Part shown: positions 17,684 through 26,832 of the stretch, one piece after another
How positions within the stretch are numbered: position 1 is the stretch's first letter
How the letters are laid out: each line of letters starts with the position of its first letter
NCBI GenBank assembly: GCA_964509125.1
Contig: CAZDVZ010000001.1
Location: forward strand, 62,001-126,000
Direction of reading: 5' to 3'
Length of the DNA stretch: 64,000 nt
Origin: SIG653 sp964509125
Lineage (GTDB): Bacteria > Bacillota > Clostridia > Oscillospirales > CAG-382
Notes under the pieces: generated by a model
What the model saw: only the letters and a program-made list of their open reading frames with translations
Told to the model about the DNA's origin: nothing
The model's database searches: none
Program-made: the position numbers and the translations under genes

Positions 17684-19926
17684 TCGACAGCACCTCCCCT
17701 TAGAGATTTTTTAACGCTTTCCTCAAACAGAGTTTTAATTTGTTTTCTTGTAACTCTAAAGGTGATAAGCAACATTCCCACAAAAATAAGACAATATTGA
17801 TACGGATAAAGGAAAGTGAACATCTGATTAAATTTTGCAGATGTAAAAATAAGAATTGCGGCACATATCACTGCTATGAATGCGGGAATCAATGAGATAA
17901 GCATTCTTACATACATTCCTATTCGAATTGACTTTACGGAGATCCCCATAGAACGCATTATTGCCATATCACCCTTAAATGCGCCTAAAGTTCTGTGGGA
18001 GCAAAGGTTTACAAAAAATGCAAGGAAAACGATGGAAAGTCCCCAAGTAAACAGCGTTATAACGCCACTTAAAACAGATATTATCGCAGTAAACTGGTCA
18101 GGAGTATACGTAGTGTCTGCAGGAACTGCAATATATCCCATTTCTTTCAGTTTTTCAACACTTTCCTCTGCTTTTGAATCATTTTCGAAAAACAGCGATG
18201 CCTGCCTGTACGATTCTTTAAGAAGTCCTTCTGAAATTTCAGCAAGCAAAGAAGGATGTATCAAAATTTTTTCTTCATTTGACGTACCACTTACACGCTC
18301 TTTTGATATAAAGTCTTTCTCAACTTTATAATTAAAGACGTCATCTTCCTGGGATACATATGAACTATAATAATTGTACTTACTATATTGAAAATCAAAA
18401 TTCACTGTAATATCAAAATTATTTTCATATGCTTTCATAAATTCTGCGGAGTTAATACAAAGTTTCCCTTCCTCCACGTCAAAAGAGGGAGAAAAAGAGT
18501 AAAAATATGCGGTATCGTTCACAGAATCATCGTTTGAAGAAATGTTTACCTTTATGGCATAGGAAGTTTGAGAATTTAGAAAATAAGTTGCTGTGGCAAT
18601 TTTAAATCCCTGCTCTGTAAAAAGGCATTTTCCCGTAATATTATTATCATAATAATACTTTATTCCCGTTATCTTAAGAGTCAAGCCGTTATACGTCAGC
18701 TCATCTACCAAAATTGAATCTTTCCCAAATAACAAACTTTCGGAAATAGGGAGATAAAGAAAAACTTCATTATCGCTTTTCGGATAATCTCCAATTATGT
18801 CATTTCCAAAATCCTCTCCGTATGTGGCATTATATGCTTTTGAAACATATCGATCTTCTGTTGGATCATAACATCTAAAGGAATAATCTTCTTCTTGATC
18901 AAGCAAAAGATCATAATGTAAAAAGCTATCGGCTCCAAGATCCCGTGTCATTTTTTCAAGTTCTTCATCGGAAATAACTTCTCCGCTGAGTTTAGTAATT
19001 ACAACTCTTCCCTCAATGTTATTAAACATATAGCTTTCACCAAAAACTTCTGACATATCGCCAAAAGAGGAAGAAACTAAAAACATCCCTAAAGTTCCCA
19101 ATATCATAAGCAGACACAGGAAGAAGGAAAGCTTAGGTCTTGAAGTAAAAATTGCCTTTCCCAATGTGATGCCGTTTTTAATTTGAGTAGATTTTTTTGA
19201 AGTTTGCTTTGGTTTTTGAATCTCCGATTCCAAGGGAGTATATGGCTTTTTAATTACTGTATCAGACTCTACCGAGCCGTCAAAAAATCGAATATGACGT
19301 GTAGCATAAGCTTCCACCTCTTCATAATTGTGTGTTACAACTATAAGAATTTTATCTTTAGAAACTTCGTGCAAAAGCTTTATAATTTCCTCAGAGGTGA
19401 CAGAATCTAAATTTCCCGTAGGCTCATCTGCTAAAATTATGGGACTGTCTTTCGCAAGAGCACGAGCAATTACCGTACGCTGCTTTTGACCTCCTGAAAG
19501 CTTGCTTCCTTTATGCTTCAAGTGAGACGTCATTCCCACACGGTCAATAAGCTCAAGTGCGCGCTTGCGACGTTCATTTTTATCCTCAATATGCATCAAA
19601 GCAAGTTCCACATTTTGAAGGACGGTAAAGCTGTCAATTATATTATAATCTTGAAAGATAAAGGAGATATACTTGCTCCTATATTCTTCCCAATCGGGTT
19701 GCAAGTAGTGAGAAGTTGACTGTCCCTCTACGTACATTTCCCCTTCTTCATATGAATCCATACCGCTTATGACATTTAAAAGGGTGGATTTTCCCGATCC
19801 GGATTTTCCTGTAACGGCTATAAATTCACCCTTATCAAAGGATAAATTTATACCTCTAATGCCAACGGTGACATTACCTTCGGAAACATATATTTTCCCA
19901 ATATCAGTCAAAGTCAGAAAAGCCAT
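17680..19926 (-). CDS. ABC transporter, fused ATPase-permease (MacB/FtsX type)
   Basis: A 748-residue fusion with the same layout as its downstream neighbour. The ATPase (residues 1-225) has Walker A GKSGSGKST, signature LSGGQKQRTVIARA and Walker B IILADEPTGNLD. The permease part has a helix near 268-290, an extracytoplasmic domain of about 330 residues and three C-terminal helices. The ATG at 19926 has an AAAGGAG Shine-Dalgarno. It begins only 19 nt after the stop of the P-type ATPase and so lies in the riboswitch-controlled transcript unless an unseen promoter intervenes. The substrate is unknown. Confidence 0.9.
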   Translation of the reverse strand: MAFLTLTDIGKIYVSEGNVTVGIRGINLSFDKGEFIAVTGKSGSGKSTLLNVISGMDSYEEGEMYVEGQSTSHYLQPDWEEYRSKYISFIFQDYNIIDSFTVLQNVELALMHIEDKNERRKRALELIDRVGMTSHLKHKGSKLSGGQKQRTVIARALAKDSPIILADEPTGNLDSVTSEEIIKLLHEVSKDKILIVVTHNYEEVEAYATRHIRFFDGSVESDTVIKKPYTPLESEIQKPKQTSKKSTQIKNGITLGKAIFTSRPKLSFFLCLLMILGTLGMFLVSSSFGDMSEVFGESYMFNNIEGRVVITKLSGEVISDEELEKMTRDLGADSFLHYDLLLDQEEDYSFRCYDPTEDRYVSKAYNATYGEDFGNDIIGDYPKSDNEVFLYLPISESLLFGKDSILVDELTYNGLTLKITGIKYYYDNNITGKCLFTEQGFKIATATYFLNSQTSYAIKVNISSNDDSVNDTAYFYSFSPSFDVEEGKLCINSAEFMKAYENNFDITVNFDFQYSKYNYYSSYVSQEDDVFNYKVEKDFISKERVSGTSNEEKILIHPSLLAEISEGLLKESYRQASLFFENDSKAEESVEKLKEMGYIAVPADTTYTPDQFTAIISVLSGVITLFTWGLSIVFLAFFVNLCSHRTLGAFKGDMAIMRSMGISVKSIRIGMYVRMLISLIPAFIAVICAAILIFTSAKFNQMFTFLYPYQYCLIFVGMLLITFRVTRKQIKTLFEESVKKSLRGGAVE

Positions 19927-19945
19927 AGTATCTCCTTTCGTGTTT

Positions 19946-22582
19946 TTATTTCTCGACAGAAAGTTTATTCTTTGTTCTTTGTATCAATTTTATAATTTCC
20001 ATAATTGGAATTATGCTTACAGACAGAAGAATAATAATTCCAAATTCAACCACGCTTACATTTTGAATGTCAAATGCGCTTTTCAAAAACGGAATAAAAG
20101 TTACTCCTAAAGTCAATAAGAATGAAAGTGCCATAGCGCCAAGCAACCACCGGTTCTGACTTTTCATTGAAAAAACAGATTTATGGCGTGAACGCAAGTT
20201 ATAAGAATGAAATATCTCTACAAAAGATAGCGTAAGAAAAGCAAAAGTAATACCTTTTTCGCTTTCGCCAATGCCAAACATATTAAATTCTCTGTAATAT
20301 CCGTATAAATATGCTCCGATGGTTATGAGAGTGATGATAACGCCGGAAAGTGCAACATCAAATCCCAATCCTCCTGCGAAAATGCCCTCGTTTGATTTTC
20401 TGGGAGGTTTTTCCATAACATCATTTTCACTTTTTTCCATACCCAAAGCAAGAGCCGGAAAACAGTCGGAAATCAAGTTTATCCATAGTAAATGTATCGG
20501 CTTTAAAATTGTAAAACCTAACATTGTTGCGGTGAAAATAGACAAAACCTCCGCAAGGTTTGATGAAAGCAAAAACTGTATTGACTTTCTGATGTTTGAA
20601 TATATTCTTCTACCTTCTTCAACGGCATCAACGATAGTTGCAAAATTATCATCTGCCAAAACCATATCGGCAACATTTTTTGTAACATCTGTACCCGTTA
20701 TTCCCATGCCCACACCTATATCTGCTGTTTTTATAGCAGGCGCATCATTCACCCCGTCTCCGGTCATGGCAGTAATACATCCTCTTCGCTTCCACGCAGA
20801 AACAATTCTTACTTTGTGTTCAGGCTGAACTCTGGCATATACAGAATATTTTTCAATTGTTTTATAAAGTTCATCGTCGGAGATTCCGTTTAATTCTTCC
20901 CCTGTTATTGCTTCTTTCCCGCCATATAAAATTCCAAGCTGTTTCGCTATGGCAACGGCAGTATCTTTATGGTCTCCGGTAATCATTACAGGAGTAATTC
21001 CTGCCATTTTGCACTTTTCAACTGCTATTACCGCCTCCGGACGTACAGGATCGATCATTCCCGAAAGTCCTACAAAACAAAGTTCTGTTTCAAGATAGTC
21101 CATATCAAAAGACTTTATTTCTTGGTTCCATATCCTCAAAGCGCACGCAAGCACACGAAGAGCTTCATCTGCCATTTTTTTATTTTGGGCAATGATTTCA
21201 TTTTTTTCGTCTTCCGAAATAAGGGTAATTTTGCCCTTTTTTAAAACATATTTACAGCGTTTTAAAATCTCATCGGGTGCACCTTTGGTATATTGAACAA
21301 TCCCATCTTTACTTTCACATACGACGGACATCATCTTTCTATCAGAATCAAAAGGTGCTTCTCCTATTCTTTTATATTCTGAAATCTTTTCTGATAATCC
21401 TTTTTTATAACATTCATTAACTAAAGCACATTCTGTAGGCTCTCCCACGGCTTCACCGTTTTCCAATTTTGCGTCGCTGCAAAGAGCCATTCCCAAAATA
21501 AGTTTTTCCTCATCTTCAGAATAATGCTTTACTACAGTCATTTTATTTTGAGTAAGAGTTCCTGTTTTATCGGAACATATTATTTGTGTGCATCCCAAAG
21601 TTTCAACCGCGGTTAGTTTTCTAATAACAGCGTTTCGCTTTGACATATTTGTAACACCAATGGAGAGAACGACTGTTACTACCGTTGCAAGCCCTTCGGG
21701 AATCGCTGCCACGGCAAGACTTACAGCTATCATAAATGTATCCAAAAGTGCGCTGCCGGATAAATCGGGATATATTTTAAATACATCTACTGCGAAAATT
21801 ACAACGCAAATTGACAAAACAAGAACGCTCAAAACTTTGCTGAGCCCTGATAATTTCTTTTGAAGCGGTGTTTCTCCATCTGATGCAGATGAAATTGCAT
21901 GGGCAATTTTTCCCATTTCCGTCTTCATTCCCGTTGCGGTAATTACCGCCATCCCTCTGCCGTAAACCACAGTACTTCCCATATATACCATGTTTTTACG
22001 ATCACCTAAAGAAATTTCGCCTTTTTCGCTAAACAAAGTTTCCGAGCTTTTTTCAGAAGGAACAGACTCCCCTGTGAGTGCTGCTTCCTCGATTTTCAAG
22101 CTATGGCTTTCTATTATTCTACCGTCTGCAGGAACTGAGTCGCCGGCCTCCAATACAACAATATCTCCCGGAACAAGCTCTTCGCTTTTAACCGTCATAA
22201 ATGCGCCGTCTCTTATTACTTTTGAAGTAGCGGCAGAGATTTTTTGTAATGCTTCAATTGCTTTTTCTGCCTTCGTTTCCTGAAAAACTCCCAAAATTGC
22301 ATTTACCGTTACAACTATCATAATGATTATAACGTCTGTAAACGGCTCATTTGCATACACCGCAGTTATTCCGGAAACCACAGCCGCAACAATTAAAATA
22401 ATTGTCATGGGATCTGTAAGTTCACTTAAAAACTTTCGAAGCAAAGAAACTTTCTTTTCTCCTTCAAGCTTATTTTCCCCATGTTCTTCAAGACGTTTTT
22501 TCACTTCGTCCTTATTAAGCCCCGATTCGCCGGAACCTAATGATGCCAAAACATCTTTGGTTTCTCTTAAATACTCCTTCAT
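19946..22582 (-). CDS. P2A-type cation-transporting ATPase, probable Mn2+ (or Ca2+) exporter
   Basis: About 878 residues from the ATG at 22582, which follows an AAGGAGG Shine-Dalgarno; longer in-frame starts lie inside the leader terminator. It has an N-terminal cation-ATPase domain, an actuator motif LTGESVP, the ion-site motif AAIPEGL in M4, the phosphorylated Asp in CSDKTGTLTQNK and the hinge MTGDGVNDAPAIKTADIG. Ion-binding residues of M5 and M6 are kept (SSNLAEVL, LLWINLISDCFPALALG). This is the SERCA/PMR1-like subgroup. The yybP-ykoY element in its leader points to Mn2+ as a regulatory signal and probable substrate, as for known riboswitch-controlled P-type ATPases. It heads an operon with two ABC genes. 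Confidence 0.92.
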   Translation of the reverse strand: MKEYLRETKDVLASLGSGESGLNKDEVKKRLEEHGENKLEGEKKVSLLRKFLSELTDPMTIILIVAAVVSGITAVYANEPFTDVIIIMIVVTVNAILGVFQETKAEKAIEALQKISAATSKVIRDGAFMTVKSEELVPGDIVVLEAGDSVPADGRIIESHSLKIEEAALTGESVPSEKSSETLFSEKGEISLGDRKNMVYMGSTVVYGRGMAVITATGMKTEMGKIAHAISSASDGETPLQKKLSGLSKVLSVLVLSICVVIFAVDVFKIYPDLSGSALLDTFMIAVSLAVAAIPEGLATVVTVVLSIGVTNMSKRNAVIRKLTAVETLGCTQIICSDKTGTLTQNKMTVVKHYSEDEEKLILGMALCSDAKLENGEAVGEPTECALVNECYKKGLSEKISEYKRIGEAPFDSDRKMMSVVCESKDGIVQYTKGAPDEILKRCKYVLKKGKITLISEDEKNEIIAQNKKMADEALRVLACALRIWNQEIKSFDMDYLETELCFVGLSGMIDPVRPEAVIAVEKCKMAGITPVMITGDHKDTAVAIAKQLGILYGGKEAITGEELNGISDDELYKTIEKYSVYARVQPEHKVRIVSAWKRRGCITAMTGDGVNDAPAIKTADIGVGMGITGTDVTKNVADMVLADDNFATIVDAVEEGRRIYSNIRKSIQFLLSSNLAEVLSIFTATMLGFTILKPIHLLWINLISDCFPALALGMEKSENDVMEKPPRKSNEGIFAGGLGFDVALSGVIITLITIGAYLYGYYREFNMFGIGESEKGITFAFLTLSFVEIFHSYNLRSRHKSVFSMKSQNRWLLGAMALSFLLTLGVTFIPFLKSAFDIQNVSVVEFGIIILLSVSIIPIMEIIKLIQRTKNKLSVEK

Positions 22583-22605
22583 AAAGTCCTCCTTATAACA
22601 AAAAA

Positions 22606-22803
22606 CTTCTTGCCTTTGAAACAAGAAGGACAGGGATTTTTTCCAACTTGTTTCAGTACCTAAAACATTTTCATGTCTTTACTATTATACGGCAAATTTA
22701 CCGCATCAAAACAAGTCTGGCCATTTAAGGTAACACCGGGGAAAAACCCATGATGTCGATGATACCGCACTTTCGTGCCGGCTACTCCCTTAAGAATAGA
22801 GTA
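22606..22803 (-). promoter_or_regulatory. yybP-ykoY (Mn2+) riboswitch with terminator/antiterminator
   Basis: On the minus strand the leader reads AAGGGAGTAGCCGGC, then GGTATCATCGACATCATGGG, and ends the aptamer with AAATGGCCAGACTTG, hallmarks of the yybP-ykoY class. Downstream, GAAACAAG (rc of 22647-22654) can pair with CTTGTTTC (rc of 22618-22625) as an antiterminator. Alternatively CTTCTTG/CAAGAAG (22606-22628) forms a terminator followed by six U. The two pairings exclude each other. The Shine-Dalgarno of the ATPase lies immediately after the terminator, so Mn2+ is expected to turn the operon on by antitermination. Confidence 0.85.
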
Positions 22804-22826
22804 GCATATTTTTATATATTTGTCAA
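22798..22826 (-). promoter_or_regulatory. Promoter of the Mn2+ riboswitch operon
   Basis: TTGACA (22826-22821) and TACTCT (22803-22798) are separated by 17 bp on the minus strand. This places transcription start just before the aptamer. Confidence 0.55.
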
Positions 22827-22896
22827 GGCTTTTCATAAATATGTTTTTTTGAATTACGTTGCAAATTAAAGATAAAGAATCAAAAATATTTAATTC

Positions 22897-22943
22897 AAAA
22901 AAGCGAACGATATTGTATTTTTTGAAATATCGTTCGCTTTTTT
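22897..22943. terminator. Strong bidirectional-looking hairpin
   Basis: An 18-bp perfect stem, AAAAAAGCGAACGATATT with its complement, and an 11-nt loop, flanked by A and T runs. It probably terminates the transcript that ran through the decayed MBOAT locus on the minus strand. Confidence 0.75.
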
Positions 22944-22951
22944 AATTAATT

Positions 22952-23117
22952 CATTTGGCTTTTAAAAAATGAATCATAGTCAAATTCACTCAGAAAATCA
23001 TAAAATTCATCTAAAACTCTTTCATAATTATCCAATGTCAAAGTATAATTTCCTTTTATATACCATTAGTGTAATCGGCAAGAACGCAAATATAAATTCA
23101 AATGAGTTAAATAACAT
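22952..23117 (-). pseudogene. Remnant of an MBOAT (AlgI-like) acyltransferase locus
   Basis: A 29-codon frame (23117-23028) with Shine-Dalgarno AAAGGAAG starts MLFNSFEFIFAFLPITLMVY. This matches the highly conserved first membrane helix of AlgI-like membrane-bound O-acyltransferases, which are normally about 450-500 residues long. It stops almost at once. An overlapping frame (about 23065-22952) carries YTLTLDNYERVLDEFYDF and a stop, perhaps the tail of the same or a partner gene. The locus appears to be a large internal deletion leaving only the two ends, followed by the terminator at 22897-22943. Confidence 0.5.
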
Positions 23118-23342
23118 AGCGACTTCCTTTAAAATTTTTCGTTAGTAAGCTTTTATAATCCCTACCGCGATTTATTTTAATTATATTATATATTATATAA
23201 TTTAAAAAATCAACATCAATTTTTCTTATTGAAAATACAAACCTTATCTGAATCAAAAAAACTTTTTTATGCTTTATTTGAGAAAAACTGCCATTTAATC
23301 ACAAAAAGCTGCATACAATTGTACACAGCTTTTTGTATTTAA

Positions 23343-24047
23343 TTATGCGTTTTTACTACGATTATTTCTAAAATTTCTTTTTCCCGAAGGTCTACGTGTT
23401 TGGTCTGCAGGTTTATTCATATTAGTAGCGGAAATGATTACTTTTCTTTCATCATCCTGCCCTACCGAATGAGTATTTACACCTTCAAAGTCCTGAAGTT
23501 CGGAATGAATTATTCTTCTGTCTTTAGCAGACATAGGCTCAAATACAAAACTTCTTTTATATTTTGCAACTCTCGCCGCTTTTTTTCTTGCCAACGCCCT
23601 GAGAGTTTCTTCTCTCTTTTTGCGATAATCATTTACATCTATTCCTATTCTGTAAAAATCATCCGTTCCCCTGTTTGCCGCAAGACTTGCCAAATATTGA
23701 AGAGATTCTAAAACATCGCCATGATGTCCTATAAGAATACCAAGTTCTTCACTTTCGCCCTTGAGAATGAATTCAACGCCCTCGTCTGTTCTTTGAGTTT
23801 CTTCTATCTCACAGTTGATTCCCATATCGGAAACAACTTTTTCTATAAATTCTTTTGCTTTGATCGACGGTGTAACTTCATAAAATACCCTTACTTTCGC
23901 TTCAACGGATCCAAATCCCAAAAAACCTTTTTTAGGCTCTGTAATCACTTCATGTTGAACCGTCTGAGCTGCCACACCTAACTCTTCTGCGCCTTTTAAT
24001 ATAGCATCTTCAATAGTGCTACCGCAGACTGTAACCTCTCTTATCAC
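23343..24047 (-). CDS. khpB: RNA-binding protein KhpB (Jag/SpoIIIJ-associated)
   Basis: A 234-residue protein with the three Jag domains in order. These are a Jag_N domain (residues 1-50, with EPKKGFLGFGS), a KH domain (about 75-150, with the loop GHHGDVLESLQYL) and an R3H domain (about 155-215, with MSAKDRRIIHSEL). A basic tail ends the protein. KhpB binds RNA together with KhpA and affects cell elongation and division in Firmicutes. A GTG start follows GAGGTAAATTA. It lies 11 nt after yidC, as in the conserved rpmH-rnpA-yidD-yidC-jag cluster. Confidence 0.93.
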   Translation of the reverse strand: MIREVTVCGSTIEDAILKGAEELGVAAQTVQHEVITEPKKGFLGFGSVEAKVRVFYEVTPSIKAKEFIEKVVSDMGINCEIEETQRTDEGVEFILKGESEELGILIGHHGDVLESLQYLASLAANRGTDDFYRIGIDVNDYRKKREETLRALARKKAARVAKYKRSFVFEPMSAKDRRIIHSELQDFEGVNTHSVGQDDERKVIISATNMNKPADQTRRPSGKRNFRNNRSKNA

Positions 24048-24058
24048 ACTAATTTACC

Positions 24059-25534
24059 TCACTGTTTGTCTTCATCATCTTTGTCTTTTTTGCTTTTTTT
24101 CAAAGGTGCTTTGTCAATAAATTTCTTTTCTTCGGGAACTGCTACTTGCTTTTCTTCGCTAAGAGCCTTTTCATGACGTTTTCTAATCTTCTCGGCTTTT
24201 TCCTCACTGATAATCAGGCTGTCAAAAGAAGTATCGTCCTCATCAACTTCGATCATTATGATCTTCTTTCTCTTTCTCTTTTTGATAATTTCTTCTTCCG
24301 CTGCCTTCATTTCTTCTTTAGAAAATGTGGGAATAGGATACATTTTTGATAAAATAATCTGCTGTATTGCCGAAAGAATACTCCTGTATATCCAGTACAA
24401 TCCAACAGCCGCAGATAATTTCAAAGCGAACCATGCACTAAGCAAGGGCATACCAACCCTTAAAACAATGTTATTGTTTGGATTTTGACCATCTGCTGCA
24501 GGGGCTGGTGCGGCAAATTTTCTTGTTATTTCAGAACCGGCAAAGCTTGTTACAAAAACAAGCAGAGGAATGAGAAGTATTGGGCTAAACTCACTTATAT
24601 CAGGTTGATCCAAAAGAGTTGTTTTTCCCAAGAATTTAAAGTTAGGAAGATCTTCTTCCAAATTGATTTTACTTTCTTTAACGATTTTACTGTAACCAAG
24701 TTTGTTTTCAACAGAATTTTCCAAAGTAGATATTTTTTCGCTGAAGCTGCACATTTCCAACGTATTTAACGTATCAATCTTATCAGCTTCAACTTTATCT
24801 TCTTGTATTTTTAATATCTCGCCCTCTGAATCTGCAACGGGAGGACAAAAATAAATGTACTCTCCGAATTCTTTGGTTACTTCCACATAAGCCTTATAAT
24901 TATTCATGGCAAATGATGAATAATAGTCTTCTTTAGAATTATCTTTTGCGATGTACTGCTCAATAAATGATTCAGAAGTATATTTCAAACTTCTTACGAC
25001 CTGACTTTCATCGCCTGCTTTGATGTTAGTTATAAGTTTTTCAGCTTCAGCGTAATCGTCAGAATTCTTTTCACCCAAGATGTCAAGAACTGTTTTTTGA
25101 TTAGTAGCAATAACGGCAGCCTGATTTGAAAGTTCTTGACGTACACTATCGGTAATTATTTTTTTGTCATTGCCGTATGTTAGCGGAAGTCTAACGATAG
25201 AATAAAGAACCATAATGATAGGAAGCTGAACAAAAAGGGGTAAACAACCCGACATGGGGTTATAACCTTCTTTTTGATACATTTCATTTATTTCAAGGCT
25301 CATTTTCTGTTGAGTTGCCTTATCTGTTCTTCCAGCATATTTTTTCCTGATCGCCATTTCTTTCGGGCGAAGACTTGCTGTTTTAACAGAATTTTTTTGT
25401 TGCTTAATTCCCAACGGGAAAAGTATTATCTGCATTATCAATGAAAAGAAAAATATTGCAAGAATGTAATTGTTAGCAGATATAGTGCAACAAAAACGCA
25501 TTACATATCCAAATAAAGTGTATAATATCTCCAT
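24059..25534 (-). CDS. yidC: Membrane protein insertase YidC/OxaA1, with large extra loop
   Basis: YidC inserts proteins into the cytoplasmic membrane alone or with Sec. The core is clear: a first helix with LFPLGIKQQKNSVK, the cytoplasmic hairpin (IRKKYAGRTDKATQQKM), YNPMSGCLPLFVQLPIIMVLYSI, and C-terminal helices including PLLSAWFALKLSAAVGLYWIYRSI. At 491 residues it is much longer than classical Gram-positive YidC (about 260-290). About 185 residues are inserted between helices around positions 125-310, and the cytoplasmic tail is long and charged. No Gram-positive lipobox is visible at the N-terminus. Confidence 0.93.
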   Translation of the reverse strand: MEILYTLFGYVMRFCCTISANNYILAIFFFSLIMQIILFPLGIKQQKNSVKTASLRPKEMAIRKKYAGRTDKATQQKMSLEINEMYQKEGYNPMSGCLPLFVQLPIIMVLYSIVRLPLTYGNDKKIITDSVRQELSNQAAVIATNQKTVLDILGEKNSDDYAEAEKLITNIKAGDESQVVRSLKYTSESFIEQYIAKDNSKEDYYSSFAMNNYKAYVEVTKEFGEYIYFCPPVADSEGEILKIQEDKVEADKIDTLNTLEMCSFSEKISTLENSVENKLGYSKIVKESKINLEEDLPNFKFLGKTTLLDQPDISEFSPILLIPLLVFVTSFAGSEITRKFAAPAPAADGQNPNNNIVLRVGMPLLSAWFALKLSAAVGLYWIYRSILSAIQQIILSKMYPIPTFSKEEMKAAEEEIIKKRKRKKIIMIEVDEDDTSFDSLIISEEKAEKIRKRHEKALSEEKQVAVPEEKKFIDKAPLKKSKKDKDDEDKQ

Positions 25535-25606
25535 CTATTTTCTCCAATGTTCTCTATGTTAAATAGACTTTTAAAAAAGCTTCCATTTGTATAGGTGATA
25601 AAAACT

Positions 25607-25921
25607 TTAAGGAGCATCCTTTCTAAACAAATCCGAAATTCTATGGGGAACAGGGTCATACCCGCCTTTACAAAAAGGATTACACCTTAATATTCTGTAG
25701 ATTGCCAAAAAAATCCCCGCTATTATACCATGTTTTTCAATTGCCTCCACAGCGTAGGTAGAACAGCTGGGAGTGAATCTGCAGCTTCTCGGCAAAATCG
25801 GTGATATAAACTTTTTATATAGCCTTATGGGAAATATGAAAATTTTTTTCGCCGCGCTGTGAATATAACTTAATATTATCATAATTTTCTGCGGATTAAA
25901 TAACATTATATTATTTTTCAT
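25607..25921 (-). CDS. yidD: Membrane protein insertion efficiency factor YidD
   Basis: A small protein of about 104 residues containing the invariant YidD pattern LYKKFISPILPRSCRFTPSCSTYAVEAI-type block, split here by position: PRSCRFTPSCS near residues 40-50 and then RCNPFCKGGYDPVP. It has an amphipathic N-terminal helix that binds the membrane and assists YidC-dependent insertion. The ATG at 25921 is preferred over a TTG one codon earlier. It overlaps the end of rnpA by 11 nt, as usual in this cluster. Confidence 0.93.
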   Translation of the reverse strand: MKNNIMLFNPQKIMIILSYIHSAAKKIFIFPIRLYKKFISPILPRSCRFTPSCSTYAVEAIEKHGIIAGIFLAIYRILRCNPFCKGGYDPVPHRISDLFRKDAP

Positions 25922-26264
25922 CAAACAATCCTAAGCTGTCAAATAACCGTGTAAGCTCTTTTTCAACTTCATATGACTTATATGCCGTACACGCTTGTCT
26001 GGCGGTAATAACAATAATGTATCCTTTTTTCAGCCTAACATACAATTTTCTGTATGCCTCTTTGATAATTCTTCTTGTTCTGTTTCTGGCAACGGCATTG
26101 CCTCTTTTTTTAGAAACACTTATGCCCAAAACCGTACTTTTTCTATCATAATTTTTCAGGGAATATACCACTACACCTTTCGAGGAACGAAATGCGCCAC
26201 CGGAATAAACTTTCCCAAACATATGTCTTTGCTTTAACATGGGTATCTTTTTCGTTTTTTCCAT
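25911..26264 (-). CDS. rnpA: Ribonuclease P protein component
   Basis: A basic 117-residue protein that binds the RNase P RNA and helps cleave the 5' leader from pre-tRNA. The family signature is visible as VSKKRGNAVARNRTRRIIKEAYR (given in parts: SKKRGNAVARNR near residues 51-62, RRIIKEAYR after it). The N-terminal part HMFGKVYSGGAFRSSKGVVVY matches the substrate-binding cleft of other RnpA proteins. It sits between rpmH and yidD in the classic order. An AGGAAATG Shine-Dalgarno precedes the ATG. Confidence 0.94.
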   Translation of the reverse strand: MEKTKKIPMLKQRHMFGKVYSGGAFRSSKGVVVYSLKNYDRKSTVLGISVSKKRGNAVARNRTRRIIKEAYRKLYVRLKKGYIIVITARQACTAYKSYEVEKELTRLFDSLGLFDEK

Positions 26265-26460
26265 AACAAATCATTTCCTATCGATCAAACGGTTTTTCGC
26301 CTTTTTAAATAATTCCTCTGAAAATTCATTTCCAAAGCAACAACAGTTCATAGGCGAAATTAAGCTCCACGCCTAATTTCGCCATTATGTTTTCCCTTTA
26401 AAAACCAAAGGTCCCGTTATTTTCGGAAATACAGCCCAAAGTTCAATGCCTTCTCTAACA

Positions 26461-26595
26461 TTAATAGGTAAGTCTTGCTCTGCCCTTTGCTCTTCTTCTC
26501 TTAAGAACTTTTCTGCCGTTTGCAGTTGCCATTCTCTTTCTGAAACCATGTTCTTTTTTTCTTTGTCTCTTTTTAGGTTGATATGTCTGAAGCAT
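26461..26595 (-). CDS. rpmH: 50S ribosomal protein L34
   Basis: The 44-residue L34 begins MLQTYQPKKRQRKKEHGFRK and ends KGRARLTY. The length and sequence match the family. The ATG at 26595 follows a GGAGGG Shine-Dalgarno, so the longer open frame upstream is not part of the protein. It heads the divergent minus-strand operon beside dnaA. Confidence 0.97.
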   Translation of the reverse strand: MLQTYQPKKRQRKKEHGFRKRMATANGRKVLKRRRAKGRARLTY

Positions 26596-26720
26596 AATTA
26601 CCCTCCTGTAATATATTATTCTTTTAATGACAGCATTCCTATTAAAACACATCGTTCGCCCAAAGTCAAGAGGTTTTAAAAAAATTAATATATTTGATAA
26701 TATTTTTTTTCGAAAAAGTC

Positions 26721-26749
26721 TTTTCAAAACACTTTTTATATGATATAAT
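26721..26749 (+). promoter_or_regulatory. Promoter of dnaA
   Basis: TTTTCA (26721-26726) and a perfect TATAAT (26744-26749) have 17-bp spacing. They lie about 85 bp upstream of the dnaA start. Confidence 0.6.
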
Positions 26750-26832
26750 AGCCGATAAGGAGTATTATGTCTTAATTATCTTCAGTCTTTCCTTGTTTAT
26801 ATGCATTATATATTAATGTAGGAGTTGAATAA

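Noticed and set aside
26596..26727. N-terminal extension of rpmH by 44 codons
   Set aside because: L34 is 44 residues long, and the internal ATG at 26595 has a strong Shine-Dalgarno; the extension covers the promoter region.
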